Shown: positions 46,301 through 54,649, numbered from the stretch's first letter. The stretch is 64,000 nucleotides of DNA from Flavobacterium sp. HSC-32F16 (GCF_024171645.1 NZ_JALKAC010000002.1:930001-994000); one strand, 5' to 3'. Numbers and translations: made by a program. Notes: generated by a model not told the origin, from the letters alone.

Positions 46301-47798
46301 TGGTACTATTTTATGGCCGGGAGCGGTTATCGATGGAAACGGAAATGGAGTAGACTGGCCTGGATGGTTATTAGCAAATGGTCAATGGACAGAAGGTGCT
46401 GACGGATTCGAAAATACCAAAACAGGAGTTACAATGGAATTCTCTGTAAACCCAACAGCCAGTATTCCGGTAAGTTATCCTGCTGCAACATCACAATGTA
46501 ATGCAAGACCAACTTTTGCAATTGTTGCAAACGATGATACAGCAGGTCCGGTAGATACAAGCAAAGGAGCTAACACAGGAACGAATATTTTTGATAATGA
46601 TAAATTAAATGGATTAACAATTAATCCTGCAGATGTTATTTTGAACACATTGGTTCCAAATGCTAATTTAATTTTAAATGCAAATGGTTCAGTAAGTATA
46701 AAAGCGGGAACGCCATCAGGAACATATCAATTAACATATCAAATATGCGATGCTTCGAACTCAAACAACTGCAGTCAGGCAGTTGTAAATGTTGTGGTGC
46801 TAAATTCAGTTGCTCCAGTCAGTCCTCTGCAGCCACTTGTTTTAACAGATGATGCCCTTGTGGCGGTTGATGGAATTAATGGTTCTTTTGAATTTGTAAA
46901 TGTTTTAGATAATGACCTGTTAAACGGACAGCCAATTAATCCGGTTGATGTGCTTATTAAAAACCAGTCAGGAAATTCAAATTTCGAATTTAATGCTGAC
47001 GGAACTGTAAATGTTAAACCAAATACACCAGGCGGAACTTACGCAATTGTATATCAGGTTTGCGAGAAAGCAAACGATACAAACTGCAGCACAGCAACAT
47101 TAAATGTGTTTGTAGAAGTTCCGGCAATTGCACTGGTTAAAACTGCAGTATTCAATGACGAAAACAACAATACAATTGCAAATGCAGGAGAAACAATCAG
47201 TTATAAGTTTACGGTAACCAATACAGGAAACGTACCGTTAACCGGAATCACGATTACAGATCTTCTGCCGGGAGTTGTTGTTTCTGGACAGGCTTTAGAT
47301 TTAAATGTTGGCGAGTCAAACGATACAAATTTCTTGGCGCTGTACAAAATAACACAAACAGATATTAACGCCGGAAAAGTTAGTAATCAGGCAAGTGTAC
47401 AAGGAAAAAGTGCAAGAGGAATTACTGTAGAAGACAACTCTGATTACGAAAATATTGATGGAGACAAACCAACAGTATTAGATTTAAACGGATGTAAAAT
47501 CAAAGTTCTAAATGCCTTTTCTCCAAACGGAGACCAGAAAAACGAACGATTTTACATTCAGGGATTAGAATGTTATCCTGAAAATACCGTAGAAATTTAC
47601 AACCGTTGGGGCGTTCTGGTTTTTGATGTAGATCATTATAACAATATCGACAGAGTGTTTAAAGGATATTCATTTGGACGCACAACCATGAAACAGTCAG
47701 AAGGACTTCCGGTAGGAACCTATTTCTATATTCTGAAATACAAAGACAGCGATTCAAATCCTCACGAAACATCAGGTTATTTATACATTAATAAATAA
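40335..47798 (+). CDS. Giant repeat adhesin with type IX secretion (gliding-associated type B) C-terminal domain
   Basis: The 2487-residue protein has a signal peptide (1-31, ending SSSASAQ), then a beta-rich N-terminal region (about 32-470) resembling IgGFc-binding-type domains. A DUF11-type domain lies near 535-650. Three 80-residue HYR-like repeats follow (about 806-1045), then Ig/cadherin-like repeats including three nearly identical 198-residue units (1139-1733). A second DUF11 domain lies near 2255-2370. The last 95 residues (NAFSPNGDQKNERFYIQG, EIYNRWGVLVF, GTYFYILKYKD) are the gliding motility-associated C-terminal domain that directs type IX export. It is probably an SprB-like surface adhesin. 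The next gene encodes the PorP/SprF-type partner such proteins need. Confidence 0.93.
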   Translation: MRNSTFNWFKFFKSNFIILFFLLISSSASAQFYNTHYIAPAPWQYFSKANEIVIATNSTSTVKITVSKSDGTLVTNLTAIKGTPAVYRFAGLPKDAPAFTLNTVLNAAGLLVKGDKPVSINLRNIASDALGGDGSDKDIKGNAALTSFGDAGIGIRFRVGYYRDGSLGNFNSYGDQRPIYSVMAISNGTSIKINNVVTTTLSAGQSYLFTAPIGTLVESSNPVVMNTSAAIDTPGGCGDGAYNQIPPEAVLGTEYFLERGTGNNTAEQTTVVATKDKTKVTVESYTTTGSLSGTPVTVTLEKAGDFYTFINGVKDVSFTASHIVASERVAVYSGTAQKCEVDISTIAPVSECGGSNFIETAKFRNYGTGTLDYFGYILLRSGTEVVNVNGNNIANISGVTPRYQIGSTGWYLINFNSKQIGSPDFLSIESNAKLTVSIVQQDGGFSMAGFFSNFAVQPEDPTFTYISGGGCTNNTATLKTPTGFAPYQWYLNGVAISGANLDTYTATKTGAYSVASTLTCGAQTQSKPVSVTLCTDLGVTKTVDNATPCVGSNVEFTIKLSNLGVNNATGVSINDLLPTGYTFISSTQTIGNYNATTGIWSIGDVNGGVTETLKIAAKVNASGVYTNTAALPGTTVDSNTTNNSASVSTTPNPLPTASITGTLTACFTTTLTAVTNAASPAYVWYKNNVVIFGQTSSKLVVNSDGDYKVKVTNSSTGCETTSAASIVKVSDTDKPVKPVLGDITAQCSVTVTAPTTTDNCAGTVTGTTTNPLTYNAQGTYTITWSFSDGNGNVETATQKVIIKDTQKPTITCPSNIVVSADANACTATGVTLGTPTTSDNCTGTVTVINNAPSSFPIGNTTVTWTATDAAGNTQTCTQTVTVNDTQKPTITCPLTVVVSANVNSCVATGVDLGTPTVSDNCNGTVTVVNNAPSSFPLGNTTVTWTATDPAGNTQTCTQTVTVNDTQKPTITCPSTVVVSADANACTATGVTLGTPTTSDNCTGTVTVINNAPSSFPIGNTTVTWTATDAAGNTQTCTQTVKVVGPIAANKDTASVNGYEGGIAVSNVLANDLLNCNAVVKNEVVLTLASTLPSVLTFNITTGEVTVKPNTPVGKYSFDYKICEVANNSNCNTATVEITVTAPAILAVKEDLGPINGTIGGTTTSLIGLDKLNGVQAVIGSNPGEVTLTATAPTGFTINANGTITVSAGVKKGNYDIEYTICDNNNPTTNCSTVTSMVVVTAADLAANLDAVGSVVGGNASQTLINVFDNDTKNGSKLDPSEVKLTPGTDPKGFLTIDADGKAILGANAPAGNYELTYEICELFNPSNCSTNKVQVTVTAPAILAVKEDLGPINGTIGGTTTSLIGLDKLNGVQAVIGSNPGEVTLTATAPTGFTINTNGTITVSAGVKKGNYDIEYTICDNNNPTTNCSTVTSTVVVTAADLAANLDAVGSVVGGNASQTLINVFDNDTKNGSKLDPSEVKLTPGTDPKGFLTIDADGKAILGANAPAGNYELTYEICELFNPSNCSTNKVQVTVTAPAILAIKEDLGPINGTIGGTTTSLIGLDKLNGVQAVIGSNPGQVTLTATAPTGFTINANGTITVSAGVKKGNYDIEYTICDNNNPTTNCSTVTSTVVVTAADLAANLDAVGSVVGGNASQTLINVFDNDTKNGSKLDPLEVKLTPGTDPKGFLTIDADGKAILGANAPAGNYELTYEICELFNPSNCSTNKVQVTVTAPIIDAVGENLGSVNGSIGGTTTVSVIINDKLNGTQAAIGSNQGEVILSKVNLPTGFVLELDGRVTVPANTPIGTYEIEYSICEVTNIGNCDIAKSTVEVTGAILVANPDSIPSVVGINQPQTIVNVFDNDTKNELPLLPSDVKLSVEIADPKGFLTLNPDGTVTLGANAPRGTYELTYQICEVLNQTNCSLGKVEVTVEEPTITVTAESFCSNNVPYVTYKVVADNFTPNNLVTIKWIDSANNVVATQIDQPLSGTILWPGAVIDGNGNGVDWPGWLLANGQWTEGADGFENTKTGVTMEFSVNPTASIPVSYPAATSQCNARPTFAIVANDDTAGPVDTSKGANTGTNIFDNDKLNGLTINPADVILNTLVPNANLILNANGSVSIKAGTPSGTYQLTYQICDASNSNNCSQAVVNVVVLNSVAPVSPLQPLVLTDDALVAVDGINGSFEFVNVLDNDLLNGQPINPVDVLIKNQSGNSNFEFNADGTVNVKPNTPGGTYAIVYQVCEKANDTNCSTATLNVFVEVPAIALVKTAVFNDENNNTIANAGETISYKFTVTNTGNVPLTGITITDLLPGVVVSGQALDLNVGESNDTNFLALYKITQTDINAGKVSNQASVQGKSARGITVEDNSDYENIDGDKPTVLDLNGCKIKVLNAFSPNGDQKNERFYIQGLECYPENTVEIYNRWGVLVFDVDHYNNIDRVFKGYSFGRTTMKQSEGLPVGTYFYILKYKDSDSNPHETSGYLYINK
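42751..43470 (+). repeat. Three 240-bp tandem repeats coding HYR-like domains
   Basis: Units begin at 42751, 42991 and 43231, each opening with AAAAACCAACAATAAC. Each codes for 80 residues with ITCP, DNC and QTCTQTV cysteines. Units 1 and 3 are most alike at the DNA level. Confidence 0.85.
43752..45533 (+). repeat. Three near-identical 594-bp tandem repeats in the adhesin gene
   Basis: Units start at 43752, 44346 and 44940, each with ACAGCGCCTGCAATCC, and differ at only scattered positions, many silent. Each codes for 198 residues made of two Ig-like modules. A diverged fourth copy follows from 45534. The near identity points to recent unequal recombination or gene conversion. Confidence 0.93.
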
Positions 47799-47806
47799 AA
47801 AAATAC

Positions 47807-47838
47807 AAACGGCTTACCACAAGCTGAGCCGTTTTTTT
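47807..47838 (+). terminator. Terminator-like hairpin between the adhesin and porP/sprF-like genes
   Basis: AAACGGCT (47807-47814) pairs with AGCCGTTT (47827-47834) around a 12-base loop and continues into T residues. It lies 13 bp before the next start codon, so it could cut down expression of the two downstream genes relative to the adhesin. Confidence 0.75.
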
Positions 47839-47850
47839 AAAATCTTTAAG

Positions 47851-48762
47851 ATGAAAAAATTAGGTTTAATTTTTATGTTTTTTACTATTGTGTGTTCAGC
47901 GCAGCAAGACGCTCAATTCACGCAATATATGTACAATACGATCGAAATAAATCCCGCTTATGCAGGTTCTCGTGGCGTACTGAGCGTTTTTGGTTTATAT
48001 CGTACACAATGGATTGGTCTTGACGGAGCGCCGGAAACAAGTACTTTTTCTGTAAATACACCTTTAACTAACAGCAATTTAGGATTAGGAGTTTCTTTGG
48101 TAAACGATAAAATCGGGCCAACAAACGAAAACACATTATCGGCAGATTTGTCATACAGCATTCCAACATCAGAATCATTTAAACTTTCGTTTGGTATCAA
48201 GGCAACAGCAAATCTTTTTAATCTTGATGCAAGTAAATTAAGTTATGAAGATCAAAACGACGAACTGTTTCAGGACATCAAAAATAAGTTTACGCCCAAT
48301 ATTGGAGCCGGAATTTACTGGCATTCAGATCGTGCTTATTTAGGATTATCAGTTCCTAATTTTATCGAAACGAATCGGTATGATGATAATGATACAGCCA
48401 TTTTCAAAGAAAAAATAAACTACTACTTCATGGCCGGTTATGTATTTAATCTGGATCATTTAGAGTATATAAAATTTAAACCGGCTTTATTGACCAAAAT
48501 GGTAGAAGGGGCACCTTTACAAATAGATGTTTCGGGTAACTTTATGTTTAATGATAAGTTTGTTCTTGGGCTTGCTTATCGCTGGAGTGCTTCGGTAAGT
48601 GCTATGGCAGGTTTTCAGGTTACAAAAGGAATGTATATAGGATATGGTTACGATCATGAAACCACACAATTAAGAAAATACAATTCAGGATCGCACGAGA
48701 TTTTCCTTCGTTTTGATTTCTTTAATAATTACAGCAAACTTACCTCACCAAGATTCTTTTAA
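47851..48762 (+). CDS. PorP/SprF-family outer membrane protein
   Basis: The 303-residue protein has a signal peptide (MKKLGLIFMFFTIVCSAQ) and then the family hallmark QDAQFTQYMYNTIEINPAYAGSRG. The rest is a beta-barrel of alternating strands (SVFGLYRTQWIGLDGAPE, LGLGVSLVNDKIGPTNE) ending in an aromatic residue. PorP/SprF proteins sit in the outer membrane with the type IX system. SprF is needed for surface display of SprB, the type B adhesin. Placed right after a type B adhesin, this one is probably its dedicated partner. Confidence 0.93.
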   Translation: MKKLGLIFMFFTIVCSAQQDAQFTQYMYNTIEINPAYAGSRGVLSVFGLYRTQWIGLDGAPETSTFSVNTPLTNSNLGLGVSLVNDKIGPTNENTLSADLSYSIPTSESFKLSFGIKATANLFNLDASKLSYEDQNDELFQDIKNKFTPNIGAGIYWHSDRAYLGLSVPNFIETNRYDDNDTAIFKEKINYYFMAGYVFNLDHLEYIKFKPALLTKMVEGAPLQIDVSGNFMFNDKFVLGLAYRWSASVSAMAGFQVTKGMYIGYGYDHETTQLRKYNSGSHEIFLRFDFFNNYSKLTSPRFF

Positions 48763-48772
48763 TCGATAAATT

Positions 48773-50773
48773 ATGAAGCTTAAAAAAATACTTTTTCCCT
48801 TTTTGTTCTTTTGCTTTTTCATGGCAGATGCCCAAACGGCCAGTATAAAAAATGCAGATAAAAAATATGATAGTTACGCTTACGCGGATGCTATAAAAGC
48901 CTATGAAAAATTAGTTGAAAAAGGAGTTAGAGAAGAAAGAATATTTCAAAGACTCGGCAATTCCTATTATTTCATTGGCGAATTAAAAGACGCTTTAAAA
49001 TACTATCAGGAATTATTCAGCATCAATGAAAATCAGGAAGCAGACTATTTGTATAAATATGCTCAGTGCTTAAAATCAGAAGGAAATTATGCTAAAGCCG
49101 ATGAAATTCTAGAGAAATTCTCCCAAAAAGCACCTTCAGATAAAAGAGCCGTTTTATTCTCAAAAAGCAGAAATTATTTAGAAGATATTAAATCAAATTC
49201 AGGACGTTTTGATATTGCAGATGCCGGAATCAACTCAAAAGATTCAGATTATGGAAGCACTATTTTAGATAATAAACTAGTTTTTACATCAGCAAGAGAT
49301 ACAGGTTCAATAATCAAAAAGAATTTTAAATGGACAAATAAAGCCATTTCGACTTTATACGCCGTAGATTTAAATCCTGACGGAAGCATTGGAAAACCAA
49401 TGTTGTTCCATAAACAAAATCTACAGGTTAACTTCAATCAGTCTACTCCGGTTTTTACAAAAGACGGACGCACGATGTATTTCACCAGAAATAATTCAGT
49501 AGATAGAAAAAGAAAACAAAACGAAAATAAGGTTACCTTTTTAAAACTATATAAAGCAGTTTTAATTAATAACGAATGGAAAGAAGTACAGGAACTTCCT
49601 TTTAACAGCGACGAATACAGCGTGGCGCATCCTGCTTTAAGTGTAGACGAAAAAACATTATATTTTGCATCAGATATGCCGGGAACGTTAGGACTTTCGG
49701 ATATATATAAAGTAAGTCTTTTTTCAAACGGAGCTTATGGAACACCAGAAAATTTAGGACCGGAAATTAATACCGAAGGAAGAGAGACTTTTCCTTTCAT
49801 TTCAGATGAAAACGAACTTTATTTTGCCAGTGACGGAAGACCGGGTTTAGGCGGACTCGATATTTATGTTTCTAAAATAACCAAAGAAGGAACTTTTGAG
49901 GAAGTGCAAAATGTTGGAGAACCTATTAACAGCAAACAAGACGATTTTGCTTTTATCATTAACAGCAAAAACAGAAATGGTTTTTTCTCTTCAAACAGAG
50001 CAAACGGCCACGGACTTGACGATGTGTACCGATTTACAGAAAACCGCAGATTAATTTGCGAACAGCAAATATCCGGAATAATTACAGATCAGGAAACAAA
50101 CGAAAAACTTTCAAATGTTGCTTTGATTTTATTTGATGAAACAGGTAAAACTGCCATTGAAGCCAAATCTGATGCCAACGGAAATTATGTTTTTTCGAAT
50201 GTAAGATGCGGTAAAAAATACTATATCAAAACATCTAAAGAAGATTATTTGTTTAAAGAAGTTTCGATAACGCTGAAAAAAGCAACAGGATCTGCTTCTC
50301 TGCCAATAGCTTTAGAAAAGAAACCAAAACCAATAACAGCAATTCCGGTTGTAATAAAAACCAATAATTCGATTAAACCGGTTAAAGTTACCATTGCAGT
50401 TGGAACCGATTTAGGGAAATTATTAAAAATCCCGATGAACTTTTTTGATTTAGGAAAAGCCACAATCAAAAAAACGTCTGAACCTCAATTGCAAAAAATG
50501 GTTGATATGTTAAACCAATATCCAACAATTAAAGTTGATATTCGTTCGCATACAGACAGTCGTTCCTCTTCAGAAAGCAATCAGATTTTATCAGATAAAA
50601 GAGCGCAGTCTACCAAAGACTGGCTGGTAAGCAAAGGAATTAATGCAGACCGATTAACCGCAAAAGGATTTGGAGAAACACAATTAGTAAATAAATGTGC
50701 CGATGGTGTAAAATGTACAGAACAACAGCATCAGCAAAACCGACGAAGCGAGTTTATAATTACAAGTTTGTAA
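48773..50773 (+). CDS. OmpA-family protein with TPR and PD40 repeats
   Basis: The 666-residue protein has a signal peptide (ending FFMADAQ), TPR-like helices (about 22-140), then PD40/WD40-like beta-propeller repeats (about 150-420; TLYFASDMPGTLGLSDIY, ELYFASDGRPGLGGLDIY). A carboxypeptidase-regulatory-like domain lies at about 428-515. A C-terminal OmpA domain (about 550-666; VDIRSHTDSRSS, NRRSEFII) should bind peptidoglycan. Such proteins often follow porP/sprF-like genes. PorE of the type IX system has the same build and anchors the machinery to the cell wall. It starts 10 bp after the porP/sprF-like gene. Confidence 0.93.
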   Translation: MKLKKILFPFLFFCFFMADAQTASIKNADKKYDSYAYADAIKAYEKLVEKGVREERIFQRLGNSYYFIGELKDALKYYQELFSINENQEADYLYKYAQCLKSEGNYAKADEILEKFSQKAPSDKRAVLFSKSRNYLEDIKSNSGRFDIADAGINSKDSDYGSTILDNKLVFTSARDTGSIIKKNFKWTNKAISTLYAVDLNPDGSIGKPMLFHKQNLQVNFNQSTPVFTKDGRTMYFTRNNSVDRKRKQNENKVTFLKLYKAVLINNEWKEVQELPFNSDEYSVAHPALSVDEKTLYFASDMPGTLGLSDIYKVSLFSNGAYGTPENLGPEINTEGRETFPFISDENELYFASDGRPGLGGLDIYVSKITKEGTFEEVQNVGEPINSKQDDFAFIINSKNRNGFFSSNRANGHGLDDVYRFTENRRLICEQQISGIITDQETNEKLSNVALILFDETGKTAIEAKSDANGNYVFSNVRCGKKYYIKTSKEDYLFKEVSITLKKATGSASLPIALEKKPKPITAIPVVIKTNNSIKPVKVTIAVGTDLGKLLKIPMNFFDLGKATIKKTSEPQLQKMVDMLNQYPTIKVDIRSHTDSRSSSESNQILSDKRAQSTKDWLVSKGINADRLTAKGFGETQLVNKCADGVKCTEQQHQQNRRSEFIITSL

Positions 50774-50783
50774 TTTGACATAT

Positions 50784-50824
50784 AAAAAAGGCTTTCTAGA
50801 AATATATTTCAGAAAGCCTTTTTT
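50784..50824. terminator. Bidirectional terminator between convergent genes
   Basis: AAAAAAGGCTTTCT (50784-50797) pairs with AGAAAGCCTTTTTT (50811-50824) around a 13-base loop. A and T runs on the two sides serve both the OmpA-family gene and the minus-strand gene ending at 50826. Confidence 0.92.
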
Positions 50825-50825
50825 A

Positions 50826-51149
50826 TTATATGACATTATAAGAATTTAGAATTTCGTCTAATATTTCCATTTCATCCGTTGGAAACATTTCTAAGACCAT
50901 TTCTAAAATGAGCGCTACATTAATTGGTGAGGTTTTAATGGTATTCGAAGCCTTATGTGCTTCGTGATCCAGCGCAACAATACATAGTTTTAATATTTCA
51001 GCAATAACACAGCCTAGTTCAGAATAATTTGAAAGTTTAATTTGTGCTGTATAAGTTCCTGTATTGTCATTAGACGGTTTTAAAGTACTGAGGTTTCTGG
51101 CAGTTAATTTTTTTAAGTATGCTAATTTTTTAATTTCATTGGTTTCCAT
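50826..51149 (-). CDS. Small cytoplasmic protein of unknown function
   Basis: The 107-residue protein has no signal peptide or membrane segment. It reads as mostly helical, with a charged N-terminus (ETNEIKKLAYLKKLTARNLS) and a C-terminal half of amphipathic helices (NVALILEMVLEMFPTDEMEILDEILN). I recognise no family. It is a single-gene unit convergent with the OmpA-family gene and sharing its terminator. The region upstream contains a perfect palindrome (51302-51319) that could be a regulatory site. Confidence 0.6.
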   Translation of the reverse strand: METNEIKKLAYLKKLTARNLSTLKPSNDNTGTYTAQIKLSNYSELGCVIAEILKLCIVALDHEAHKASNTIKTSPINVALILEMVLEMFPTDEMEILDEILNSYNVI

Positions 51150-51301
51150 AATACGATATTTTTTGATTGTAAATTATTTCGTTTTGTTTTATGCAAGTTG
51201 GTCTTTTTAGATTTAATTTTTAACATACCATAATATGTTAAAGTAGAATTTTTCTTAAAAATATTAAAGAAACAAATCTATTAAAATGTGAAAAAAGACA
51301 G

Positions 51302-51319
51302 CACGACATATATGTCGTG
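51302..51319. promoter_or_regulatory. Perfect 18-bp palindrome, operator-like
   Basis: CACGACATATATGTCGTG is perfectly symmetric, with G+C-richer arms in a very A+T-rich gap. It could be a dimer-binding operator. As RNA it could also form a 7-bp stem with a TATA loop followed by U-rich sequence, but no transcript is expected to end here. Confidence 0.4.
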
Positions 51320-51370
51320 TTAATATTTTTTACTATTTCTAAACCATTTTACCACAATAATTCCCCAATC

Positions 51371-51456
51371 TTGTCATTTCGACGGAGGAGAAATCTTCTC
51401 AAGTAACTTCGCAGTTAAAATCCAATCTTTGTCGAGCTTCTCGCGGAGATTTCCCC
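51371..51456. repeat. REP-like inverted-repeat element
   Basis: The left arm contains TGTCATTTCGACGGAGGAG followed by AAATCTTC. The right arm (TCGCGGAGATTTCCCC, to 51456) is an imperfect reverse complement of it. From memory, intergenic elements opening TGTCATTTCGACG...GAGAAATCT are common in Flavobacteriaceae genomes. No coding capacity. Confidence 0.5.
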
Positions 51457-51696
51457 TTAAACATGAAGTTTACTTTGCAGTGCTTTTTTATTTCAATCAA
51501 AATCTCAAAAGTTAAAAAATCTAATTTTCCACAAAAAACGCCTGTAATTTTTTTCTCCCGTTAAAGTATAATTTTGAAAACTCTAAAAACAATGTATTTT
51601 ATTTAAAATGAGATAGTTATGTTTTTAAAAAATCGATTTCGCTGCACATCGTATTTGTTTTTATTATAACTTTATAAAAACTAAAATTTTTCAGAT

Positions 51697-52122
51697 ATGA
51701 CTGTAGATCAAATACTAAACGCAAAAGGGAAAAATGTTTTTTCGGTACGTTCAACAACAACTGTTTATGAAGCTTTAAAAGTAATGGGCGATAAAAACAT
51801 CGGCGCTATTCTGGTCATAGACGGAACCGATTTAAAAGGAATTTTATCTGAAAGGGATTATGCTCGAAAAATTGTTTTAAAAGATAAATCCTCCAAAGAA
51901 ACATTTGTGCATGAAATTATGGAAAGCAATGTTTTTACAGTCTTGCTTTCAAATAATATTGACGATTGTATGGAACTTATGAGTACAAAAAGAATCCGAC
52001 ATCTGCCGGTTTTAGAAAACGGAATCGTGGTAGGAATAATTTCGATTAGTGATGTTGTTAAGGCTATTATTGAAATTCAAAAAGACACCATTCATCATTT
52101 AAACACTTATATCTCACAGTAA
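51697..52122 (+). CDS. CBS-domain pair protein
   Basis: The 141-residue cytoplasmic protein consists of two CBS domains (about 8-62 and 73-130) forming a Bateman module. Typical segments are GDKNIGAILVIDGTDLKGILSERDYARKI and RIRHLPVLENGIVVGIISISDVVKAI. Such stand-alone pairs bind adenosine nucleotides and regulate partner enzymes or sense energy state. The partner is unknown. A terminator follows, and the malic enzyme gene has its own promoter, so co-transcription with maeB is unlikely. Confidence 0.92.
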   Translation: MTVDQILNAKGKNVFSVRSTTTVYEALKVMGDKNIGAILVIDGTDLKGILSERDYARKIVLKDKSSKETFVHEIMESNVFTVLLSNNIDDCMELMSTKRIRHLPVLENGIVVGIISISDVVKAIIEIQKDTIHHLNTYISQ

Positions 52123-52144
52123 ATACTTCTATAAAAACTTTTTA

Positions 52145-52177
52145 AAATAGTCCGTTTCAAATCGGGCTATTTTTTTT
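52145..52177 (+). terminator. Terminator after the CBS-domain gene
   Basis: AAATAGTCCG (52145-52154) pairs with CGGGCTATTT (52163-52172), with one wobble pair and an 8-base loop, and continues into T residues. Confidence 0.82.
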
Positions 52178-52244
52178 GATTCTGCCATTTTTATATTTTA
52201 ACAAAAGAAAGCAGTAAAAGCGTCCCATTTTAAACTAAGACTTA

Positions 52245-52252
52245 TATCTTTG
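52245..52252 (+). promoter_or_regulatory. -7 element for maeB
   Basis: TATCTTTG fits TANNTTTG and lies 25 bp before the start codon at 52278. The -33 region is weak. Confidence 0.5.
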
Positions 52253-52277
52253 TAAGCTAGAATAAAAGCTAAAAATA

Positions 52278-54569
52278 ATGAACAAAGAGAGTAAAAAAAG
52301 AGAGGCATTACTGTACCACGCAGAGCCAACTCCAGGAAAAATTCAGGTAGTTCCAACAAAAAAATATGCAACCCAGAGAGACTTATCGCTGGCTTATTCG
52401 CCGGGAGTTGCTGAGCCTTGTTTAGCAATTGCAGAAAACATTGAAGATGTTTATAAATATACAGCAAAAGGAAATTTAGTTGCCGTAATCTCAAACGGTA
52501 CAGCTGTTTTAGGTCTTGGAGATATTGGTCCGGAAGCAGGAAAACCTGTAATGGAAGGAAAAGGTTTGTTGTTTAAAATATTCTCGGATATTGACGTTTT
52601 TGATATCGAAGTTGATACAAAAAATGTTGAAGAATTTATTCAGACTGTAAAAAATATTGCTCCAACTTTTGGAGGTATTAATCTTGAAGATATCAAAGCA
52701 CCGGAATCTTTTGAAATCGAAAGAAGATTAATTGAAGAATTAGATATTCCGGTAATGCACGATGATCAGCACGGAACAGCAATTATTTCTTCTGCGGCTT
52801 TAATCAACGCGCTTGAATTAGCAGGAAAAAAAGCCGAAGATGTAAAAGTAGTAGTTTCCGGAGCAGGATCTGCTGCAATTGCTTGTACTGACTTATATGT
52901 TTTATTAGGAGTAAAAGTCGAAAATGTTTTAATGTTTAATAGTAAAGGGCTTTTAACAAAAGACAATCCTGCACTTTCAGACTTACAATTAAAATATGCA
53001 ATTGACGGTCCTAAAATTGAATTAGCAGAAGCAGTAAAAGGAGCAGATGTTTTCATCGGATTATCTTCGGGAGATATCTTGTCAGCTGAAATGTTATTAA
53101 CAATGAAAGAAAACCCGATTGTTTTTGCAATGGCAAATCCAAATCCGGAAATCGATTATAATTTAGCTGTAGAAACTCGTAAAGATGTTATTATGGCTAC
53201 AGGCCGTTCTGACTTTCCTAATCAGGTAAACAACGTTTTAGGTTTTCCTTATATATTTAGAGGAGCGTTAGACGTTCGTGCTACAAAAATTAACGAAGCT
53301 ATGAAAATGGCTGCTGTAAAAGCATTGGCTATTTTAGCAAAAGAACCAGTTCCAGAACAGGTTAACGTAGCTTACGGAGCAATGAAGTTAGGTTTCGGAC
53401 AAGAATATATCATTCCTAAACCATTCGATCCTAGATTGATTACTGTTGTTGCGCCTGCAGTTGCAAAGGCAGCAATGGAATCTGGAGTAGCAAAAAATCC
53501 TATTACAGACTGGGCTGCTTATGAAGACAAGCTTCTGGAACGTATGGGTAATGACAATAAAATGGTGCGTTTAATTACAAACCGTGCAAAATTAGATCCT
53601 AAACGAGTTGTTTTTTCTGAAGCTGATCAATTAAATGTGTTAAAAGCAGCACAAATTGTACATGAAGACGGAATTGGTATTCCGGTTTTATTAGGAAGCA
53701 GAGAAACTATTTTAGAATTAAAAGCTGAGTTAGGTTTTGATGCTGAACTGGAAATCATCGATCCTAAAACAAACGAAGAAGAAGCAAGACGTAACCGATT
53801 TGCAAATTCATACTGGGAAACAAGAGAACGCAGAGGTGTTTCGTTACTTGATGCTCAAAAATTCATGCGCGAAAGAAACTACTTCGCAGCCATGATGGTA
53901 AACGAAGGAGAAGCAGATGCTCTTGTTACAGGTTATTCAAGAAGTTATCCAAGTGTTGTAAAACCAATGCTTCAATTAATTGAAAAAGCGCCTGGAGCTT
54001 CACTTGTTGCAACAGCAAACATGATGTTAACTTCTCGTGGGCCAATGTTTTTATCAGATACGGCTATAAACATTAATCCAACTTCTGAAGATTTAGTAAA
54101 TATCGCATTGATGACGGCTAAAACAGCAAAAATGTTCGGAATTGAACCTGTTATTGCAATGGTTTCGTATTCAAACTTTGGTTCATCAACACATCAAAAT
54201 GCTTCAAAAGTAAGAGATGCTGTGGCGTATTTACATAAAAATCACCCTGAGATGGTCGTAGATGGTGAAATTCAGGCAGATTTTGCTTTAAATTCAGAAA
54301 TGCTTCAGGAGAAATTTCCATTCTCTAAACTAGCAGGAAAGAAAGTAAATACACTGATCTTCCCTAACTTAGAGTCAGCAAATATTACATATAAGTTGAT
54401 GAAAGAATTGAATAAATCAGCTTCTATCGGGCCAATTATGATGGGATTAAATAAACCGGTTCACATTTTTCAATTAGGAGCAAGCGTTGAAGAAATGGTA
54501 AACATGGCAGCAATTGCGGTTATTGACGCTCAGGAAAAAGAAAGCAAAAAGAACAAATTGGCACAATAG
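52278..54569 (+). CDS. maeB: NADP-dependent malic enzyme, MaeB type with C-terminal phosphotransacetylase-like domain
   Basis: The 763-residue protein has the MaeB two-part build. Residues 1 to about 430 form the malic enzyme domain ([52 protein letters not shown] as nucleotide fold, [10 protein letters not shown]). Residues from about 440 to the end resemble phosphotransacetylase ([49 protein letters not shown]), a domain that in MaeB acts mainly in regulation and assembly. It decarboxylates malate to pyruvate, supplying NADPH. Length is typical. It is transcribed alone from its own promoter. Confidence 0.96.
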   Translation: MNKESKKREALLYHAEPTPGKIQVVPTKKYATQRDLSLAYSPGVAEPCLAIAENIEDVYKYTAKGNLVAVISNGTAVLGLGDIGPEAGKPVMEGKGLLFKIFSDIDVFDIEVDTKNVEEFIQTVKNIAPTFGGINLEDIKAPESFEIERRLIEELDIPVMHDDQHGTAIISSAALINALELAGKKAEDVKVVVSGAGSAAIACTDLYVLLGVKVENVLMFNSKGLLTKDNPALSDLQLKYAIDGPKIELAEAVKGADVFIGLSSGDILSAEMLLTMKENPIVFAMANPNPEIDYNLAVETRKDVIMATGRSDFPNQVNNVLGFPYIFRGALDVRATKINEAMKMAAVKALAILAKEPVPEQVNVAYGAMKLGFGQEYIIPKPFDPRLITVVAPAVAKAAMESGVAKNPITDWAAYEDKLLERMGNDNKMVRLITNRAKLDPKRVVFSEADQLNVLKAAQIVHEDGIGIPVLLGSRETILELKAELGFDAELEIIDPKTNEEEARRNRFANSYWETRERRGVSLLDAQKFMRERNYFAAMMVNEGEADALVTGYSRSYPSVVKPMLQLIEKAPGASLVATANMMLTSRGPMFLSDTAININPTSEDLVNIALMTAKTAKMFGIEPVIAMVSYSNFGSSTHQNASKVRDAVAYLHKNHPEMVVDGEIQADFALNSEMLQEKFPFSKLAGKKVNTLIFPNLESANITYKLMKELNKSASIGPIMMGLNKPVHIFQLGASVEEMVNMAAIAVIDAQEKESKKNKLAQ

Positions 54570-54623
54570 AGTAATAAAAATAAGGGTCAAATAAAATTGT
54601 CCTATTTTTATTGCATTTTTAAT

Positions 54624-54631
54624 TATATTTG
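54624..54631 (+). promoter_or_regulatory. -7 element for ruvA
   Basis: TATATTTG fits TANNTTTG and lies 18 bp before the ATG at 54650. It overlaps an upstream in-frame TTG at 54629, which argues against that TTG as the start. Confidence 0.6.
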
Positions 54632-54649
54632 GTTCTTATAAATTATATT

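Larger units (their letters stand above)
51150..51696. other. 547-bp gap with an 18-bp palindrome and an inverted-repeat element
   Basis: The gap separates two divergent genes. It holds the palindrome at 51302-51319 and the inverted repeat at 51371-51456, described separately. The remainder is A+T rich, and I found no perfect TANNTTTG element for either flanking gene. Confidence 0.6.
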
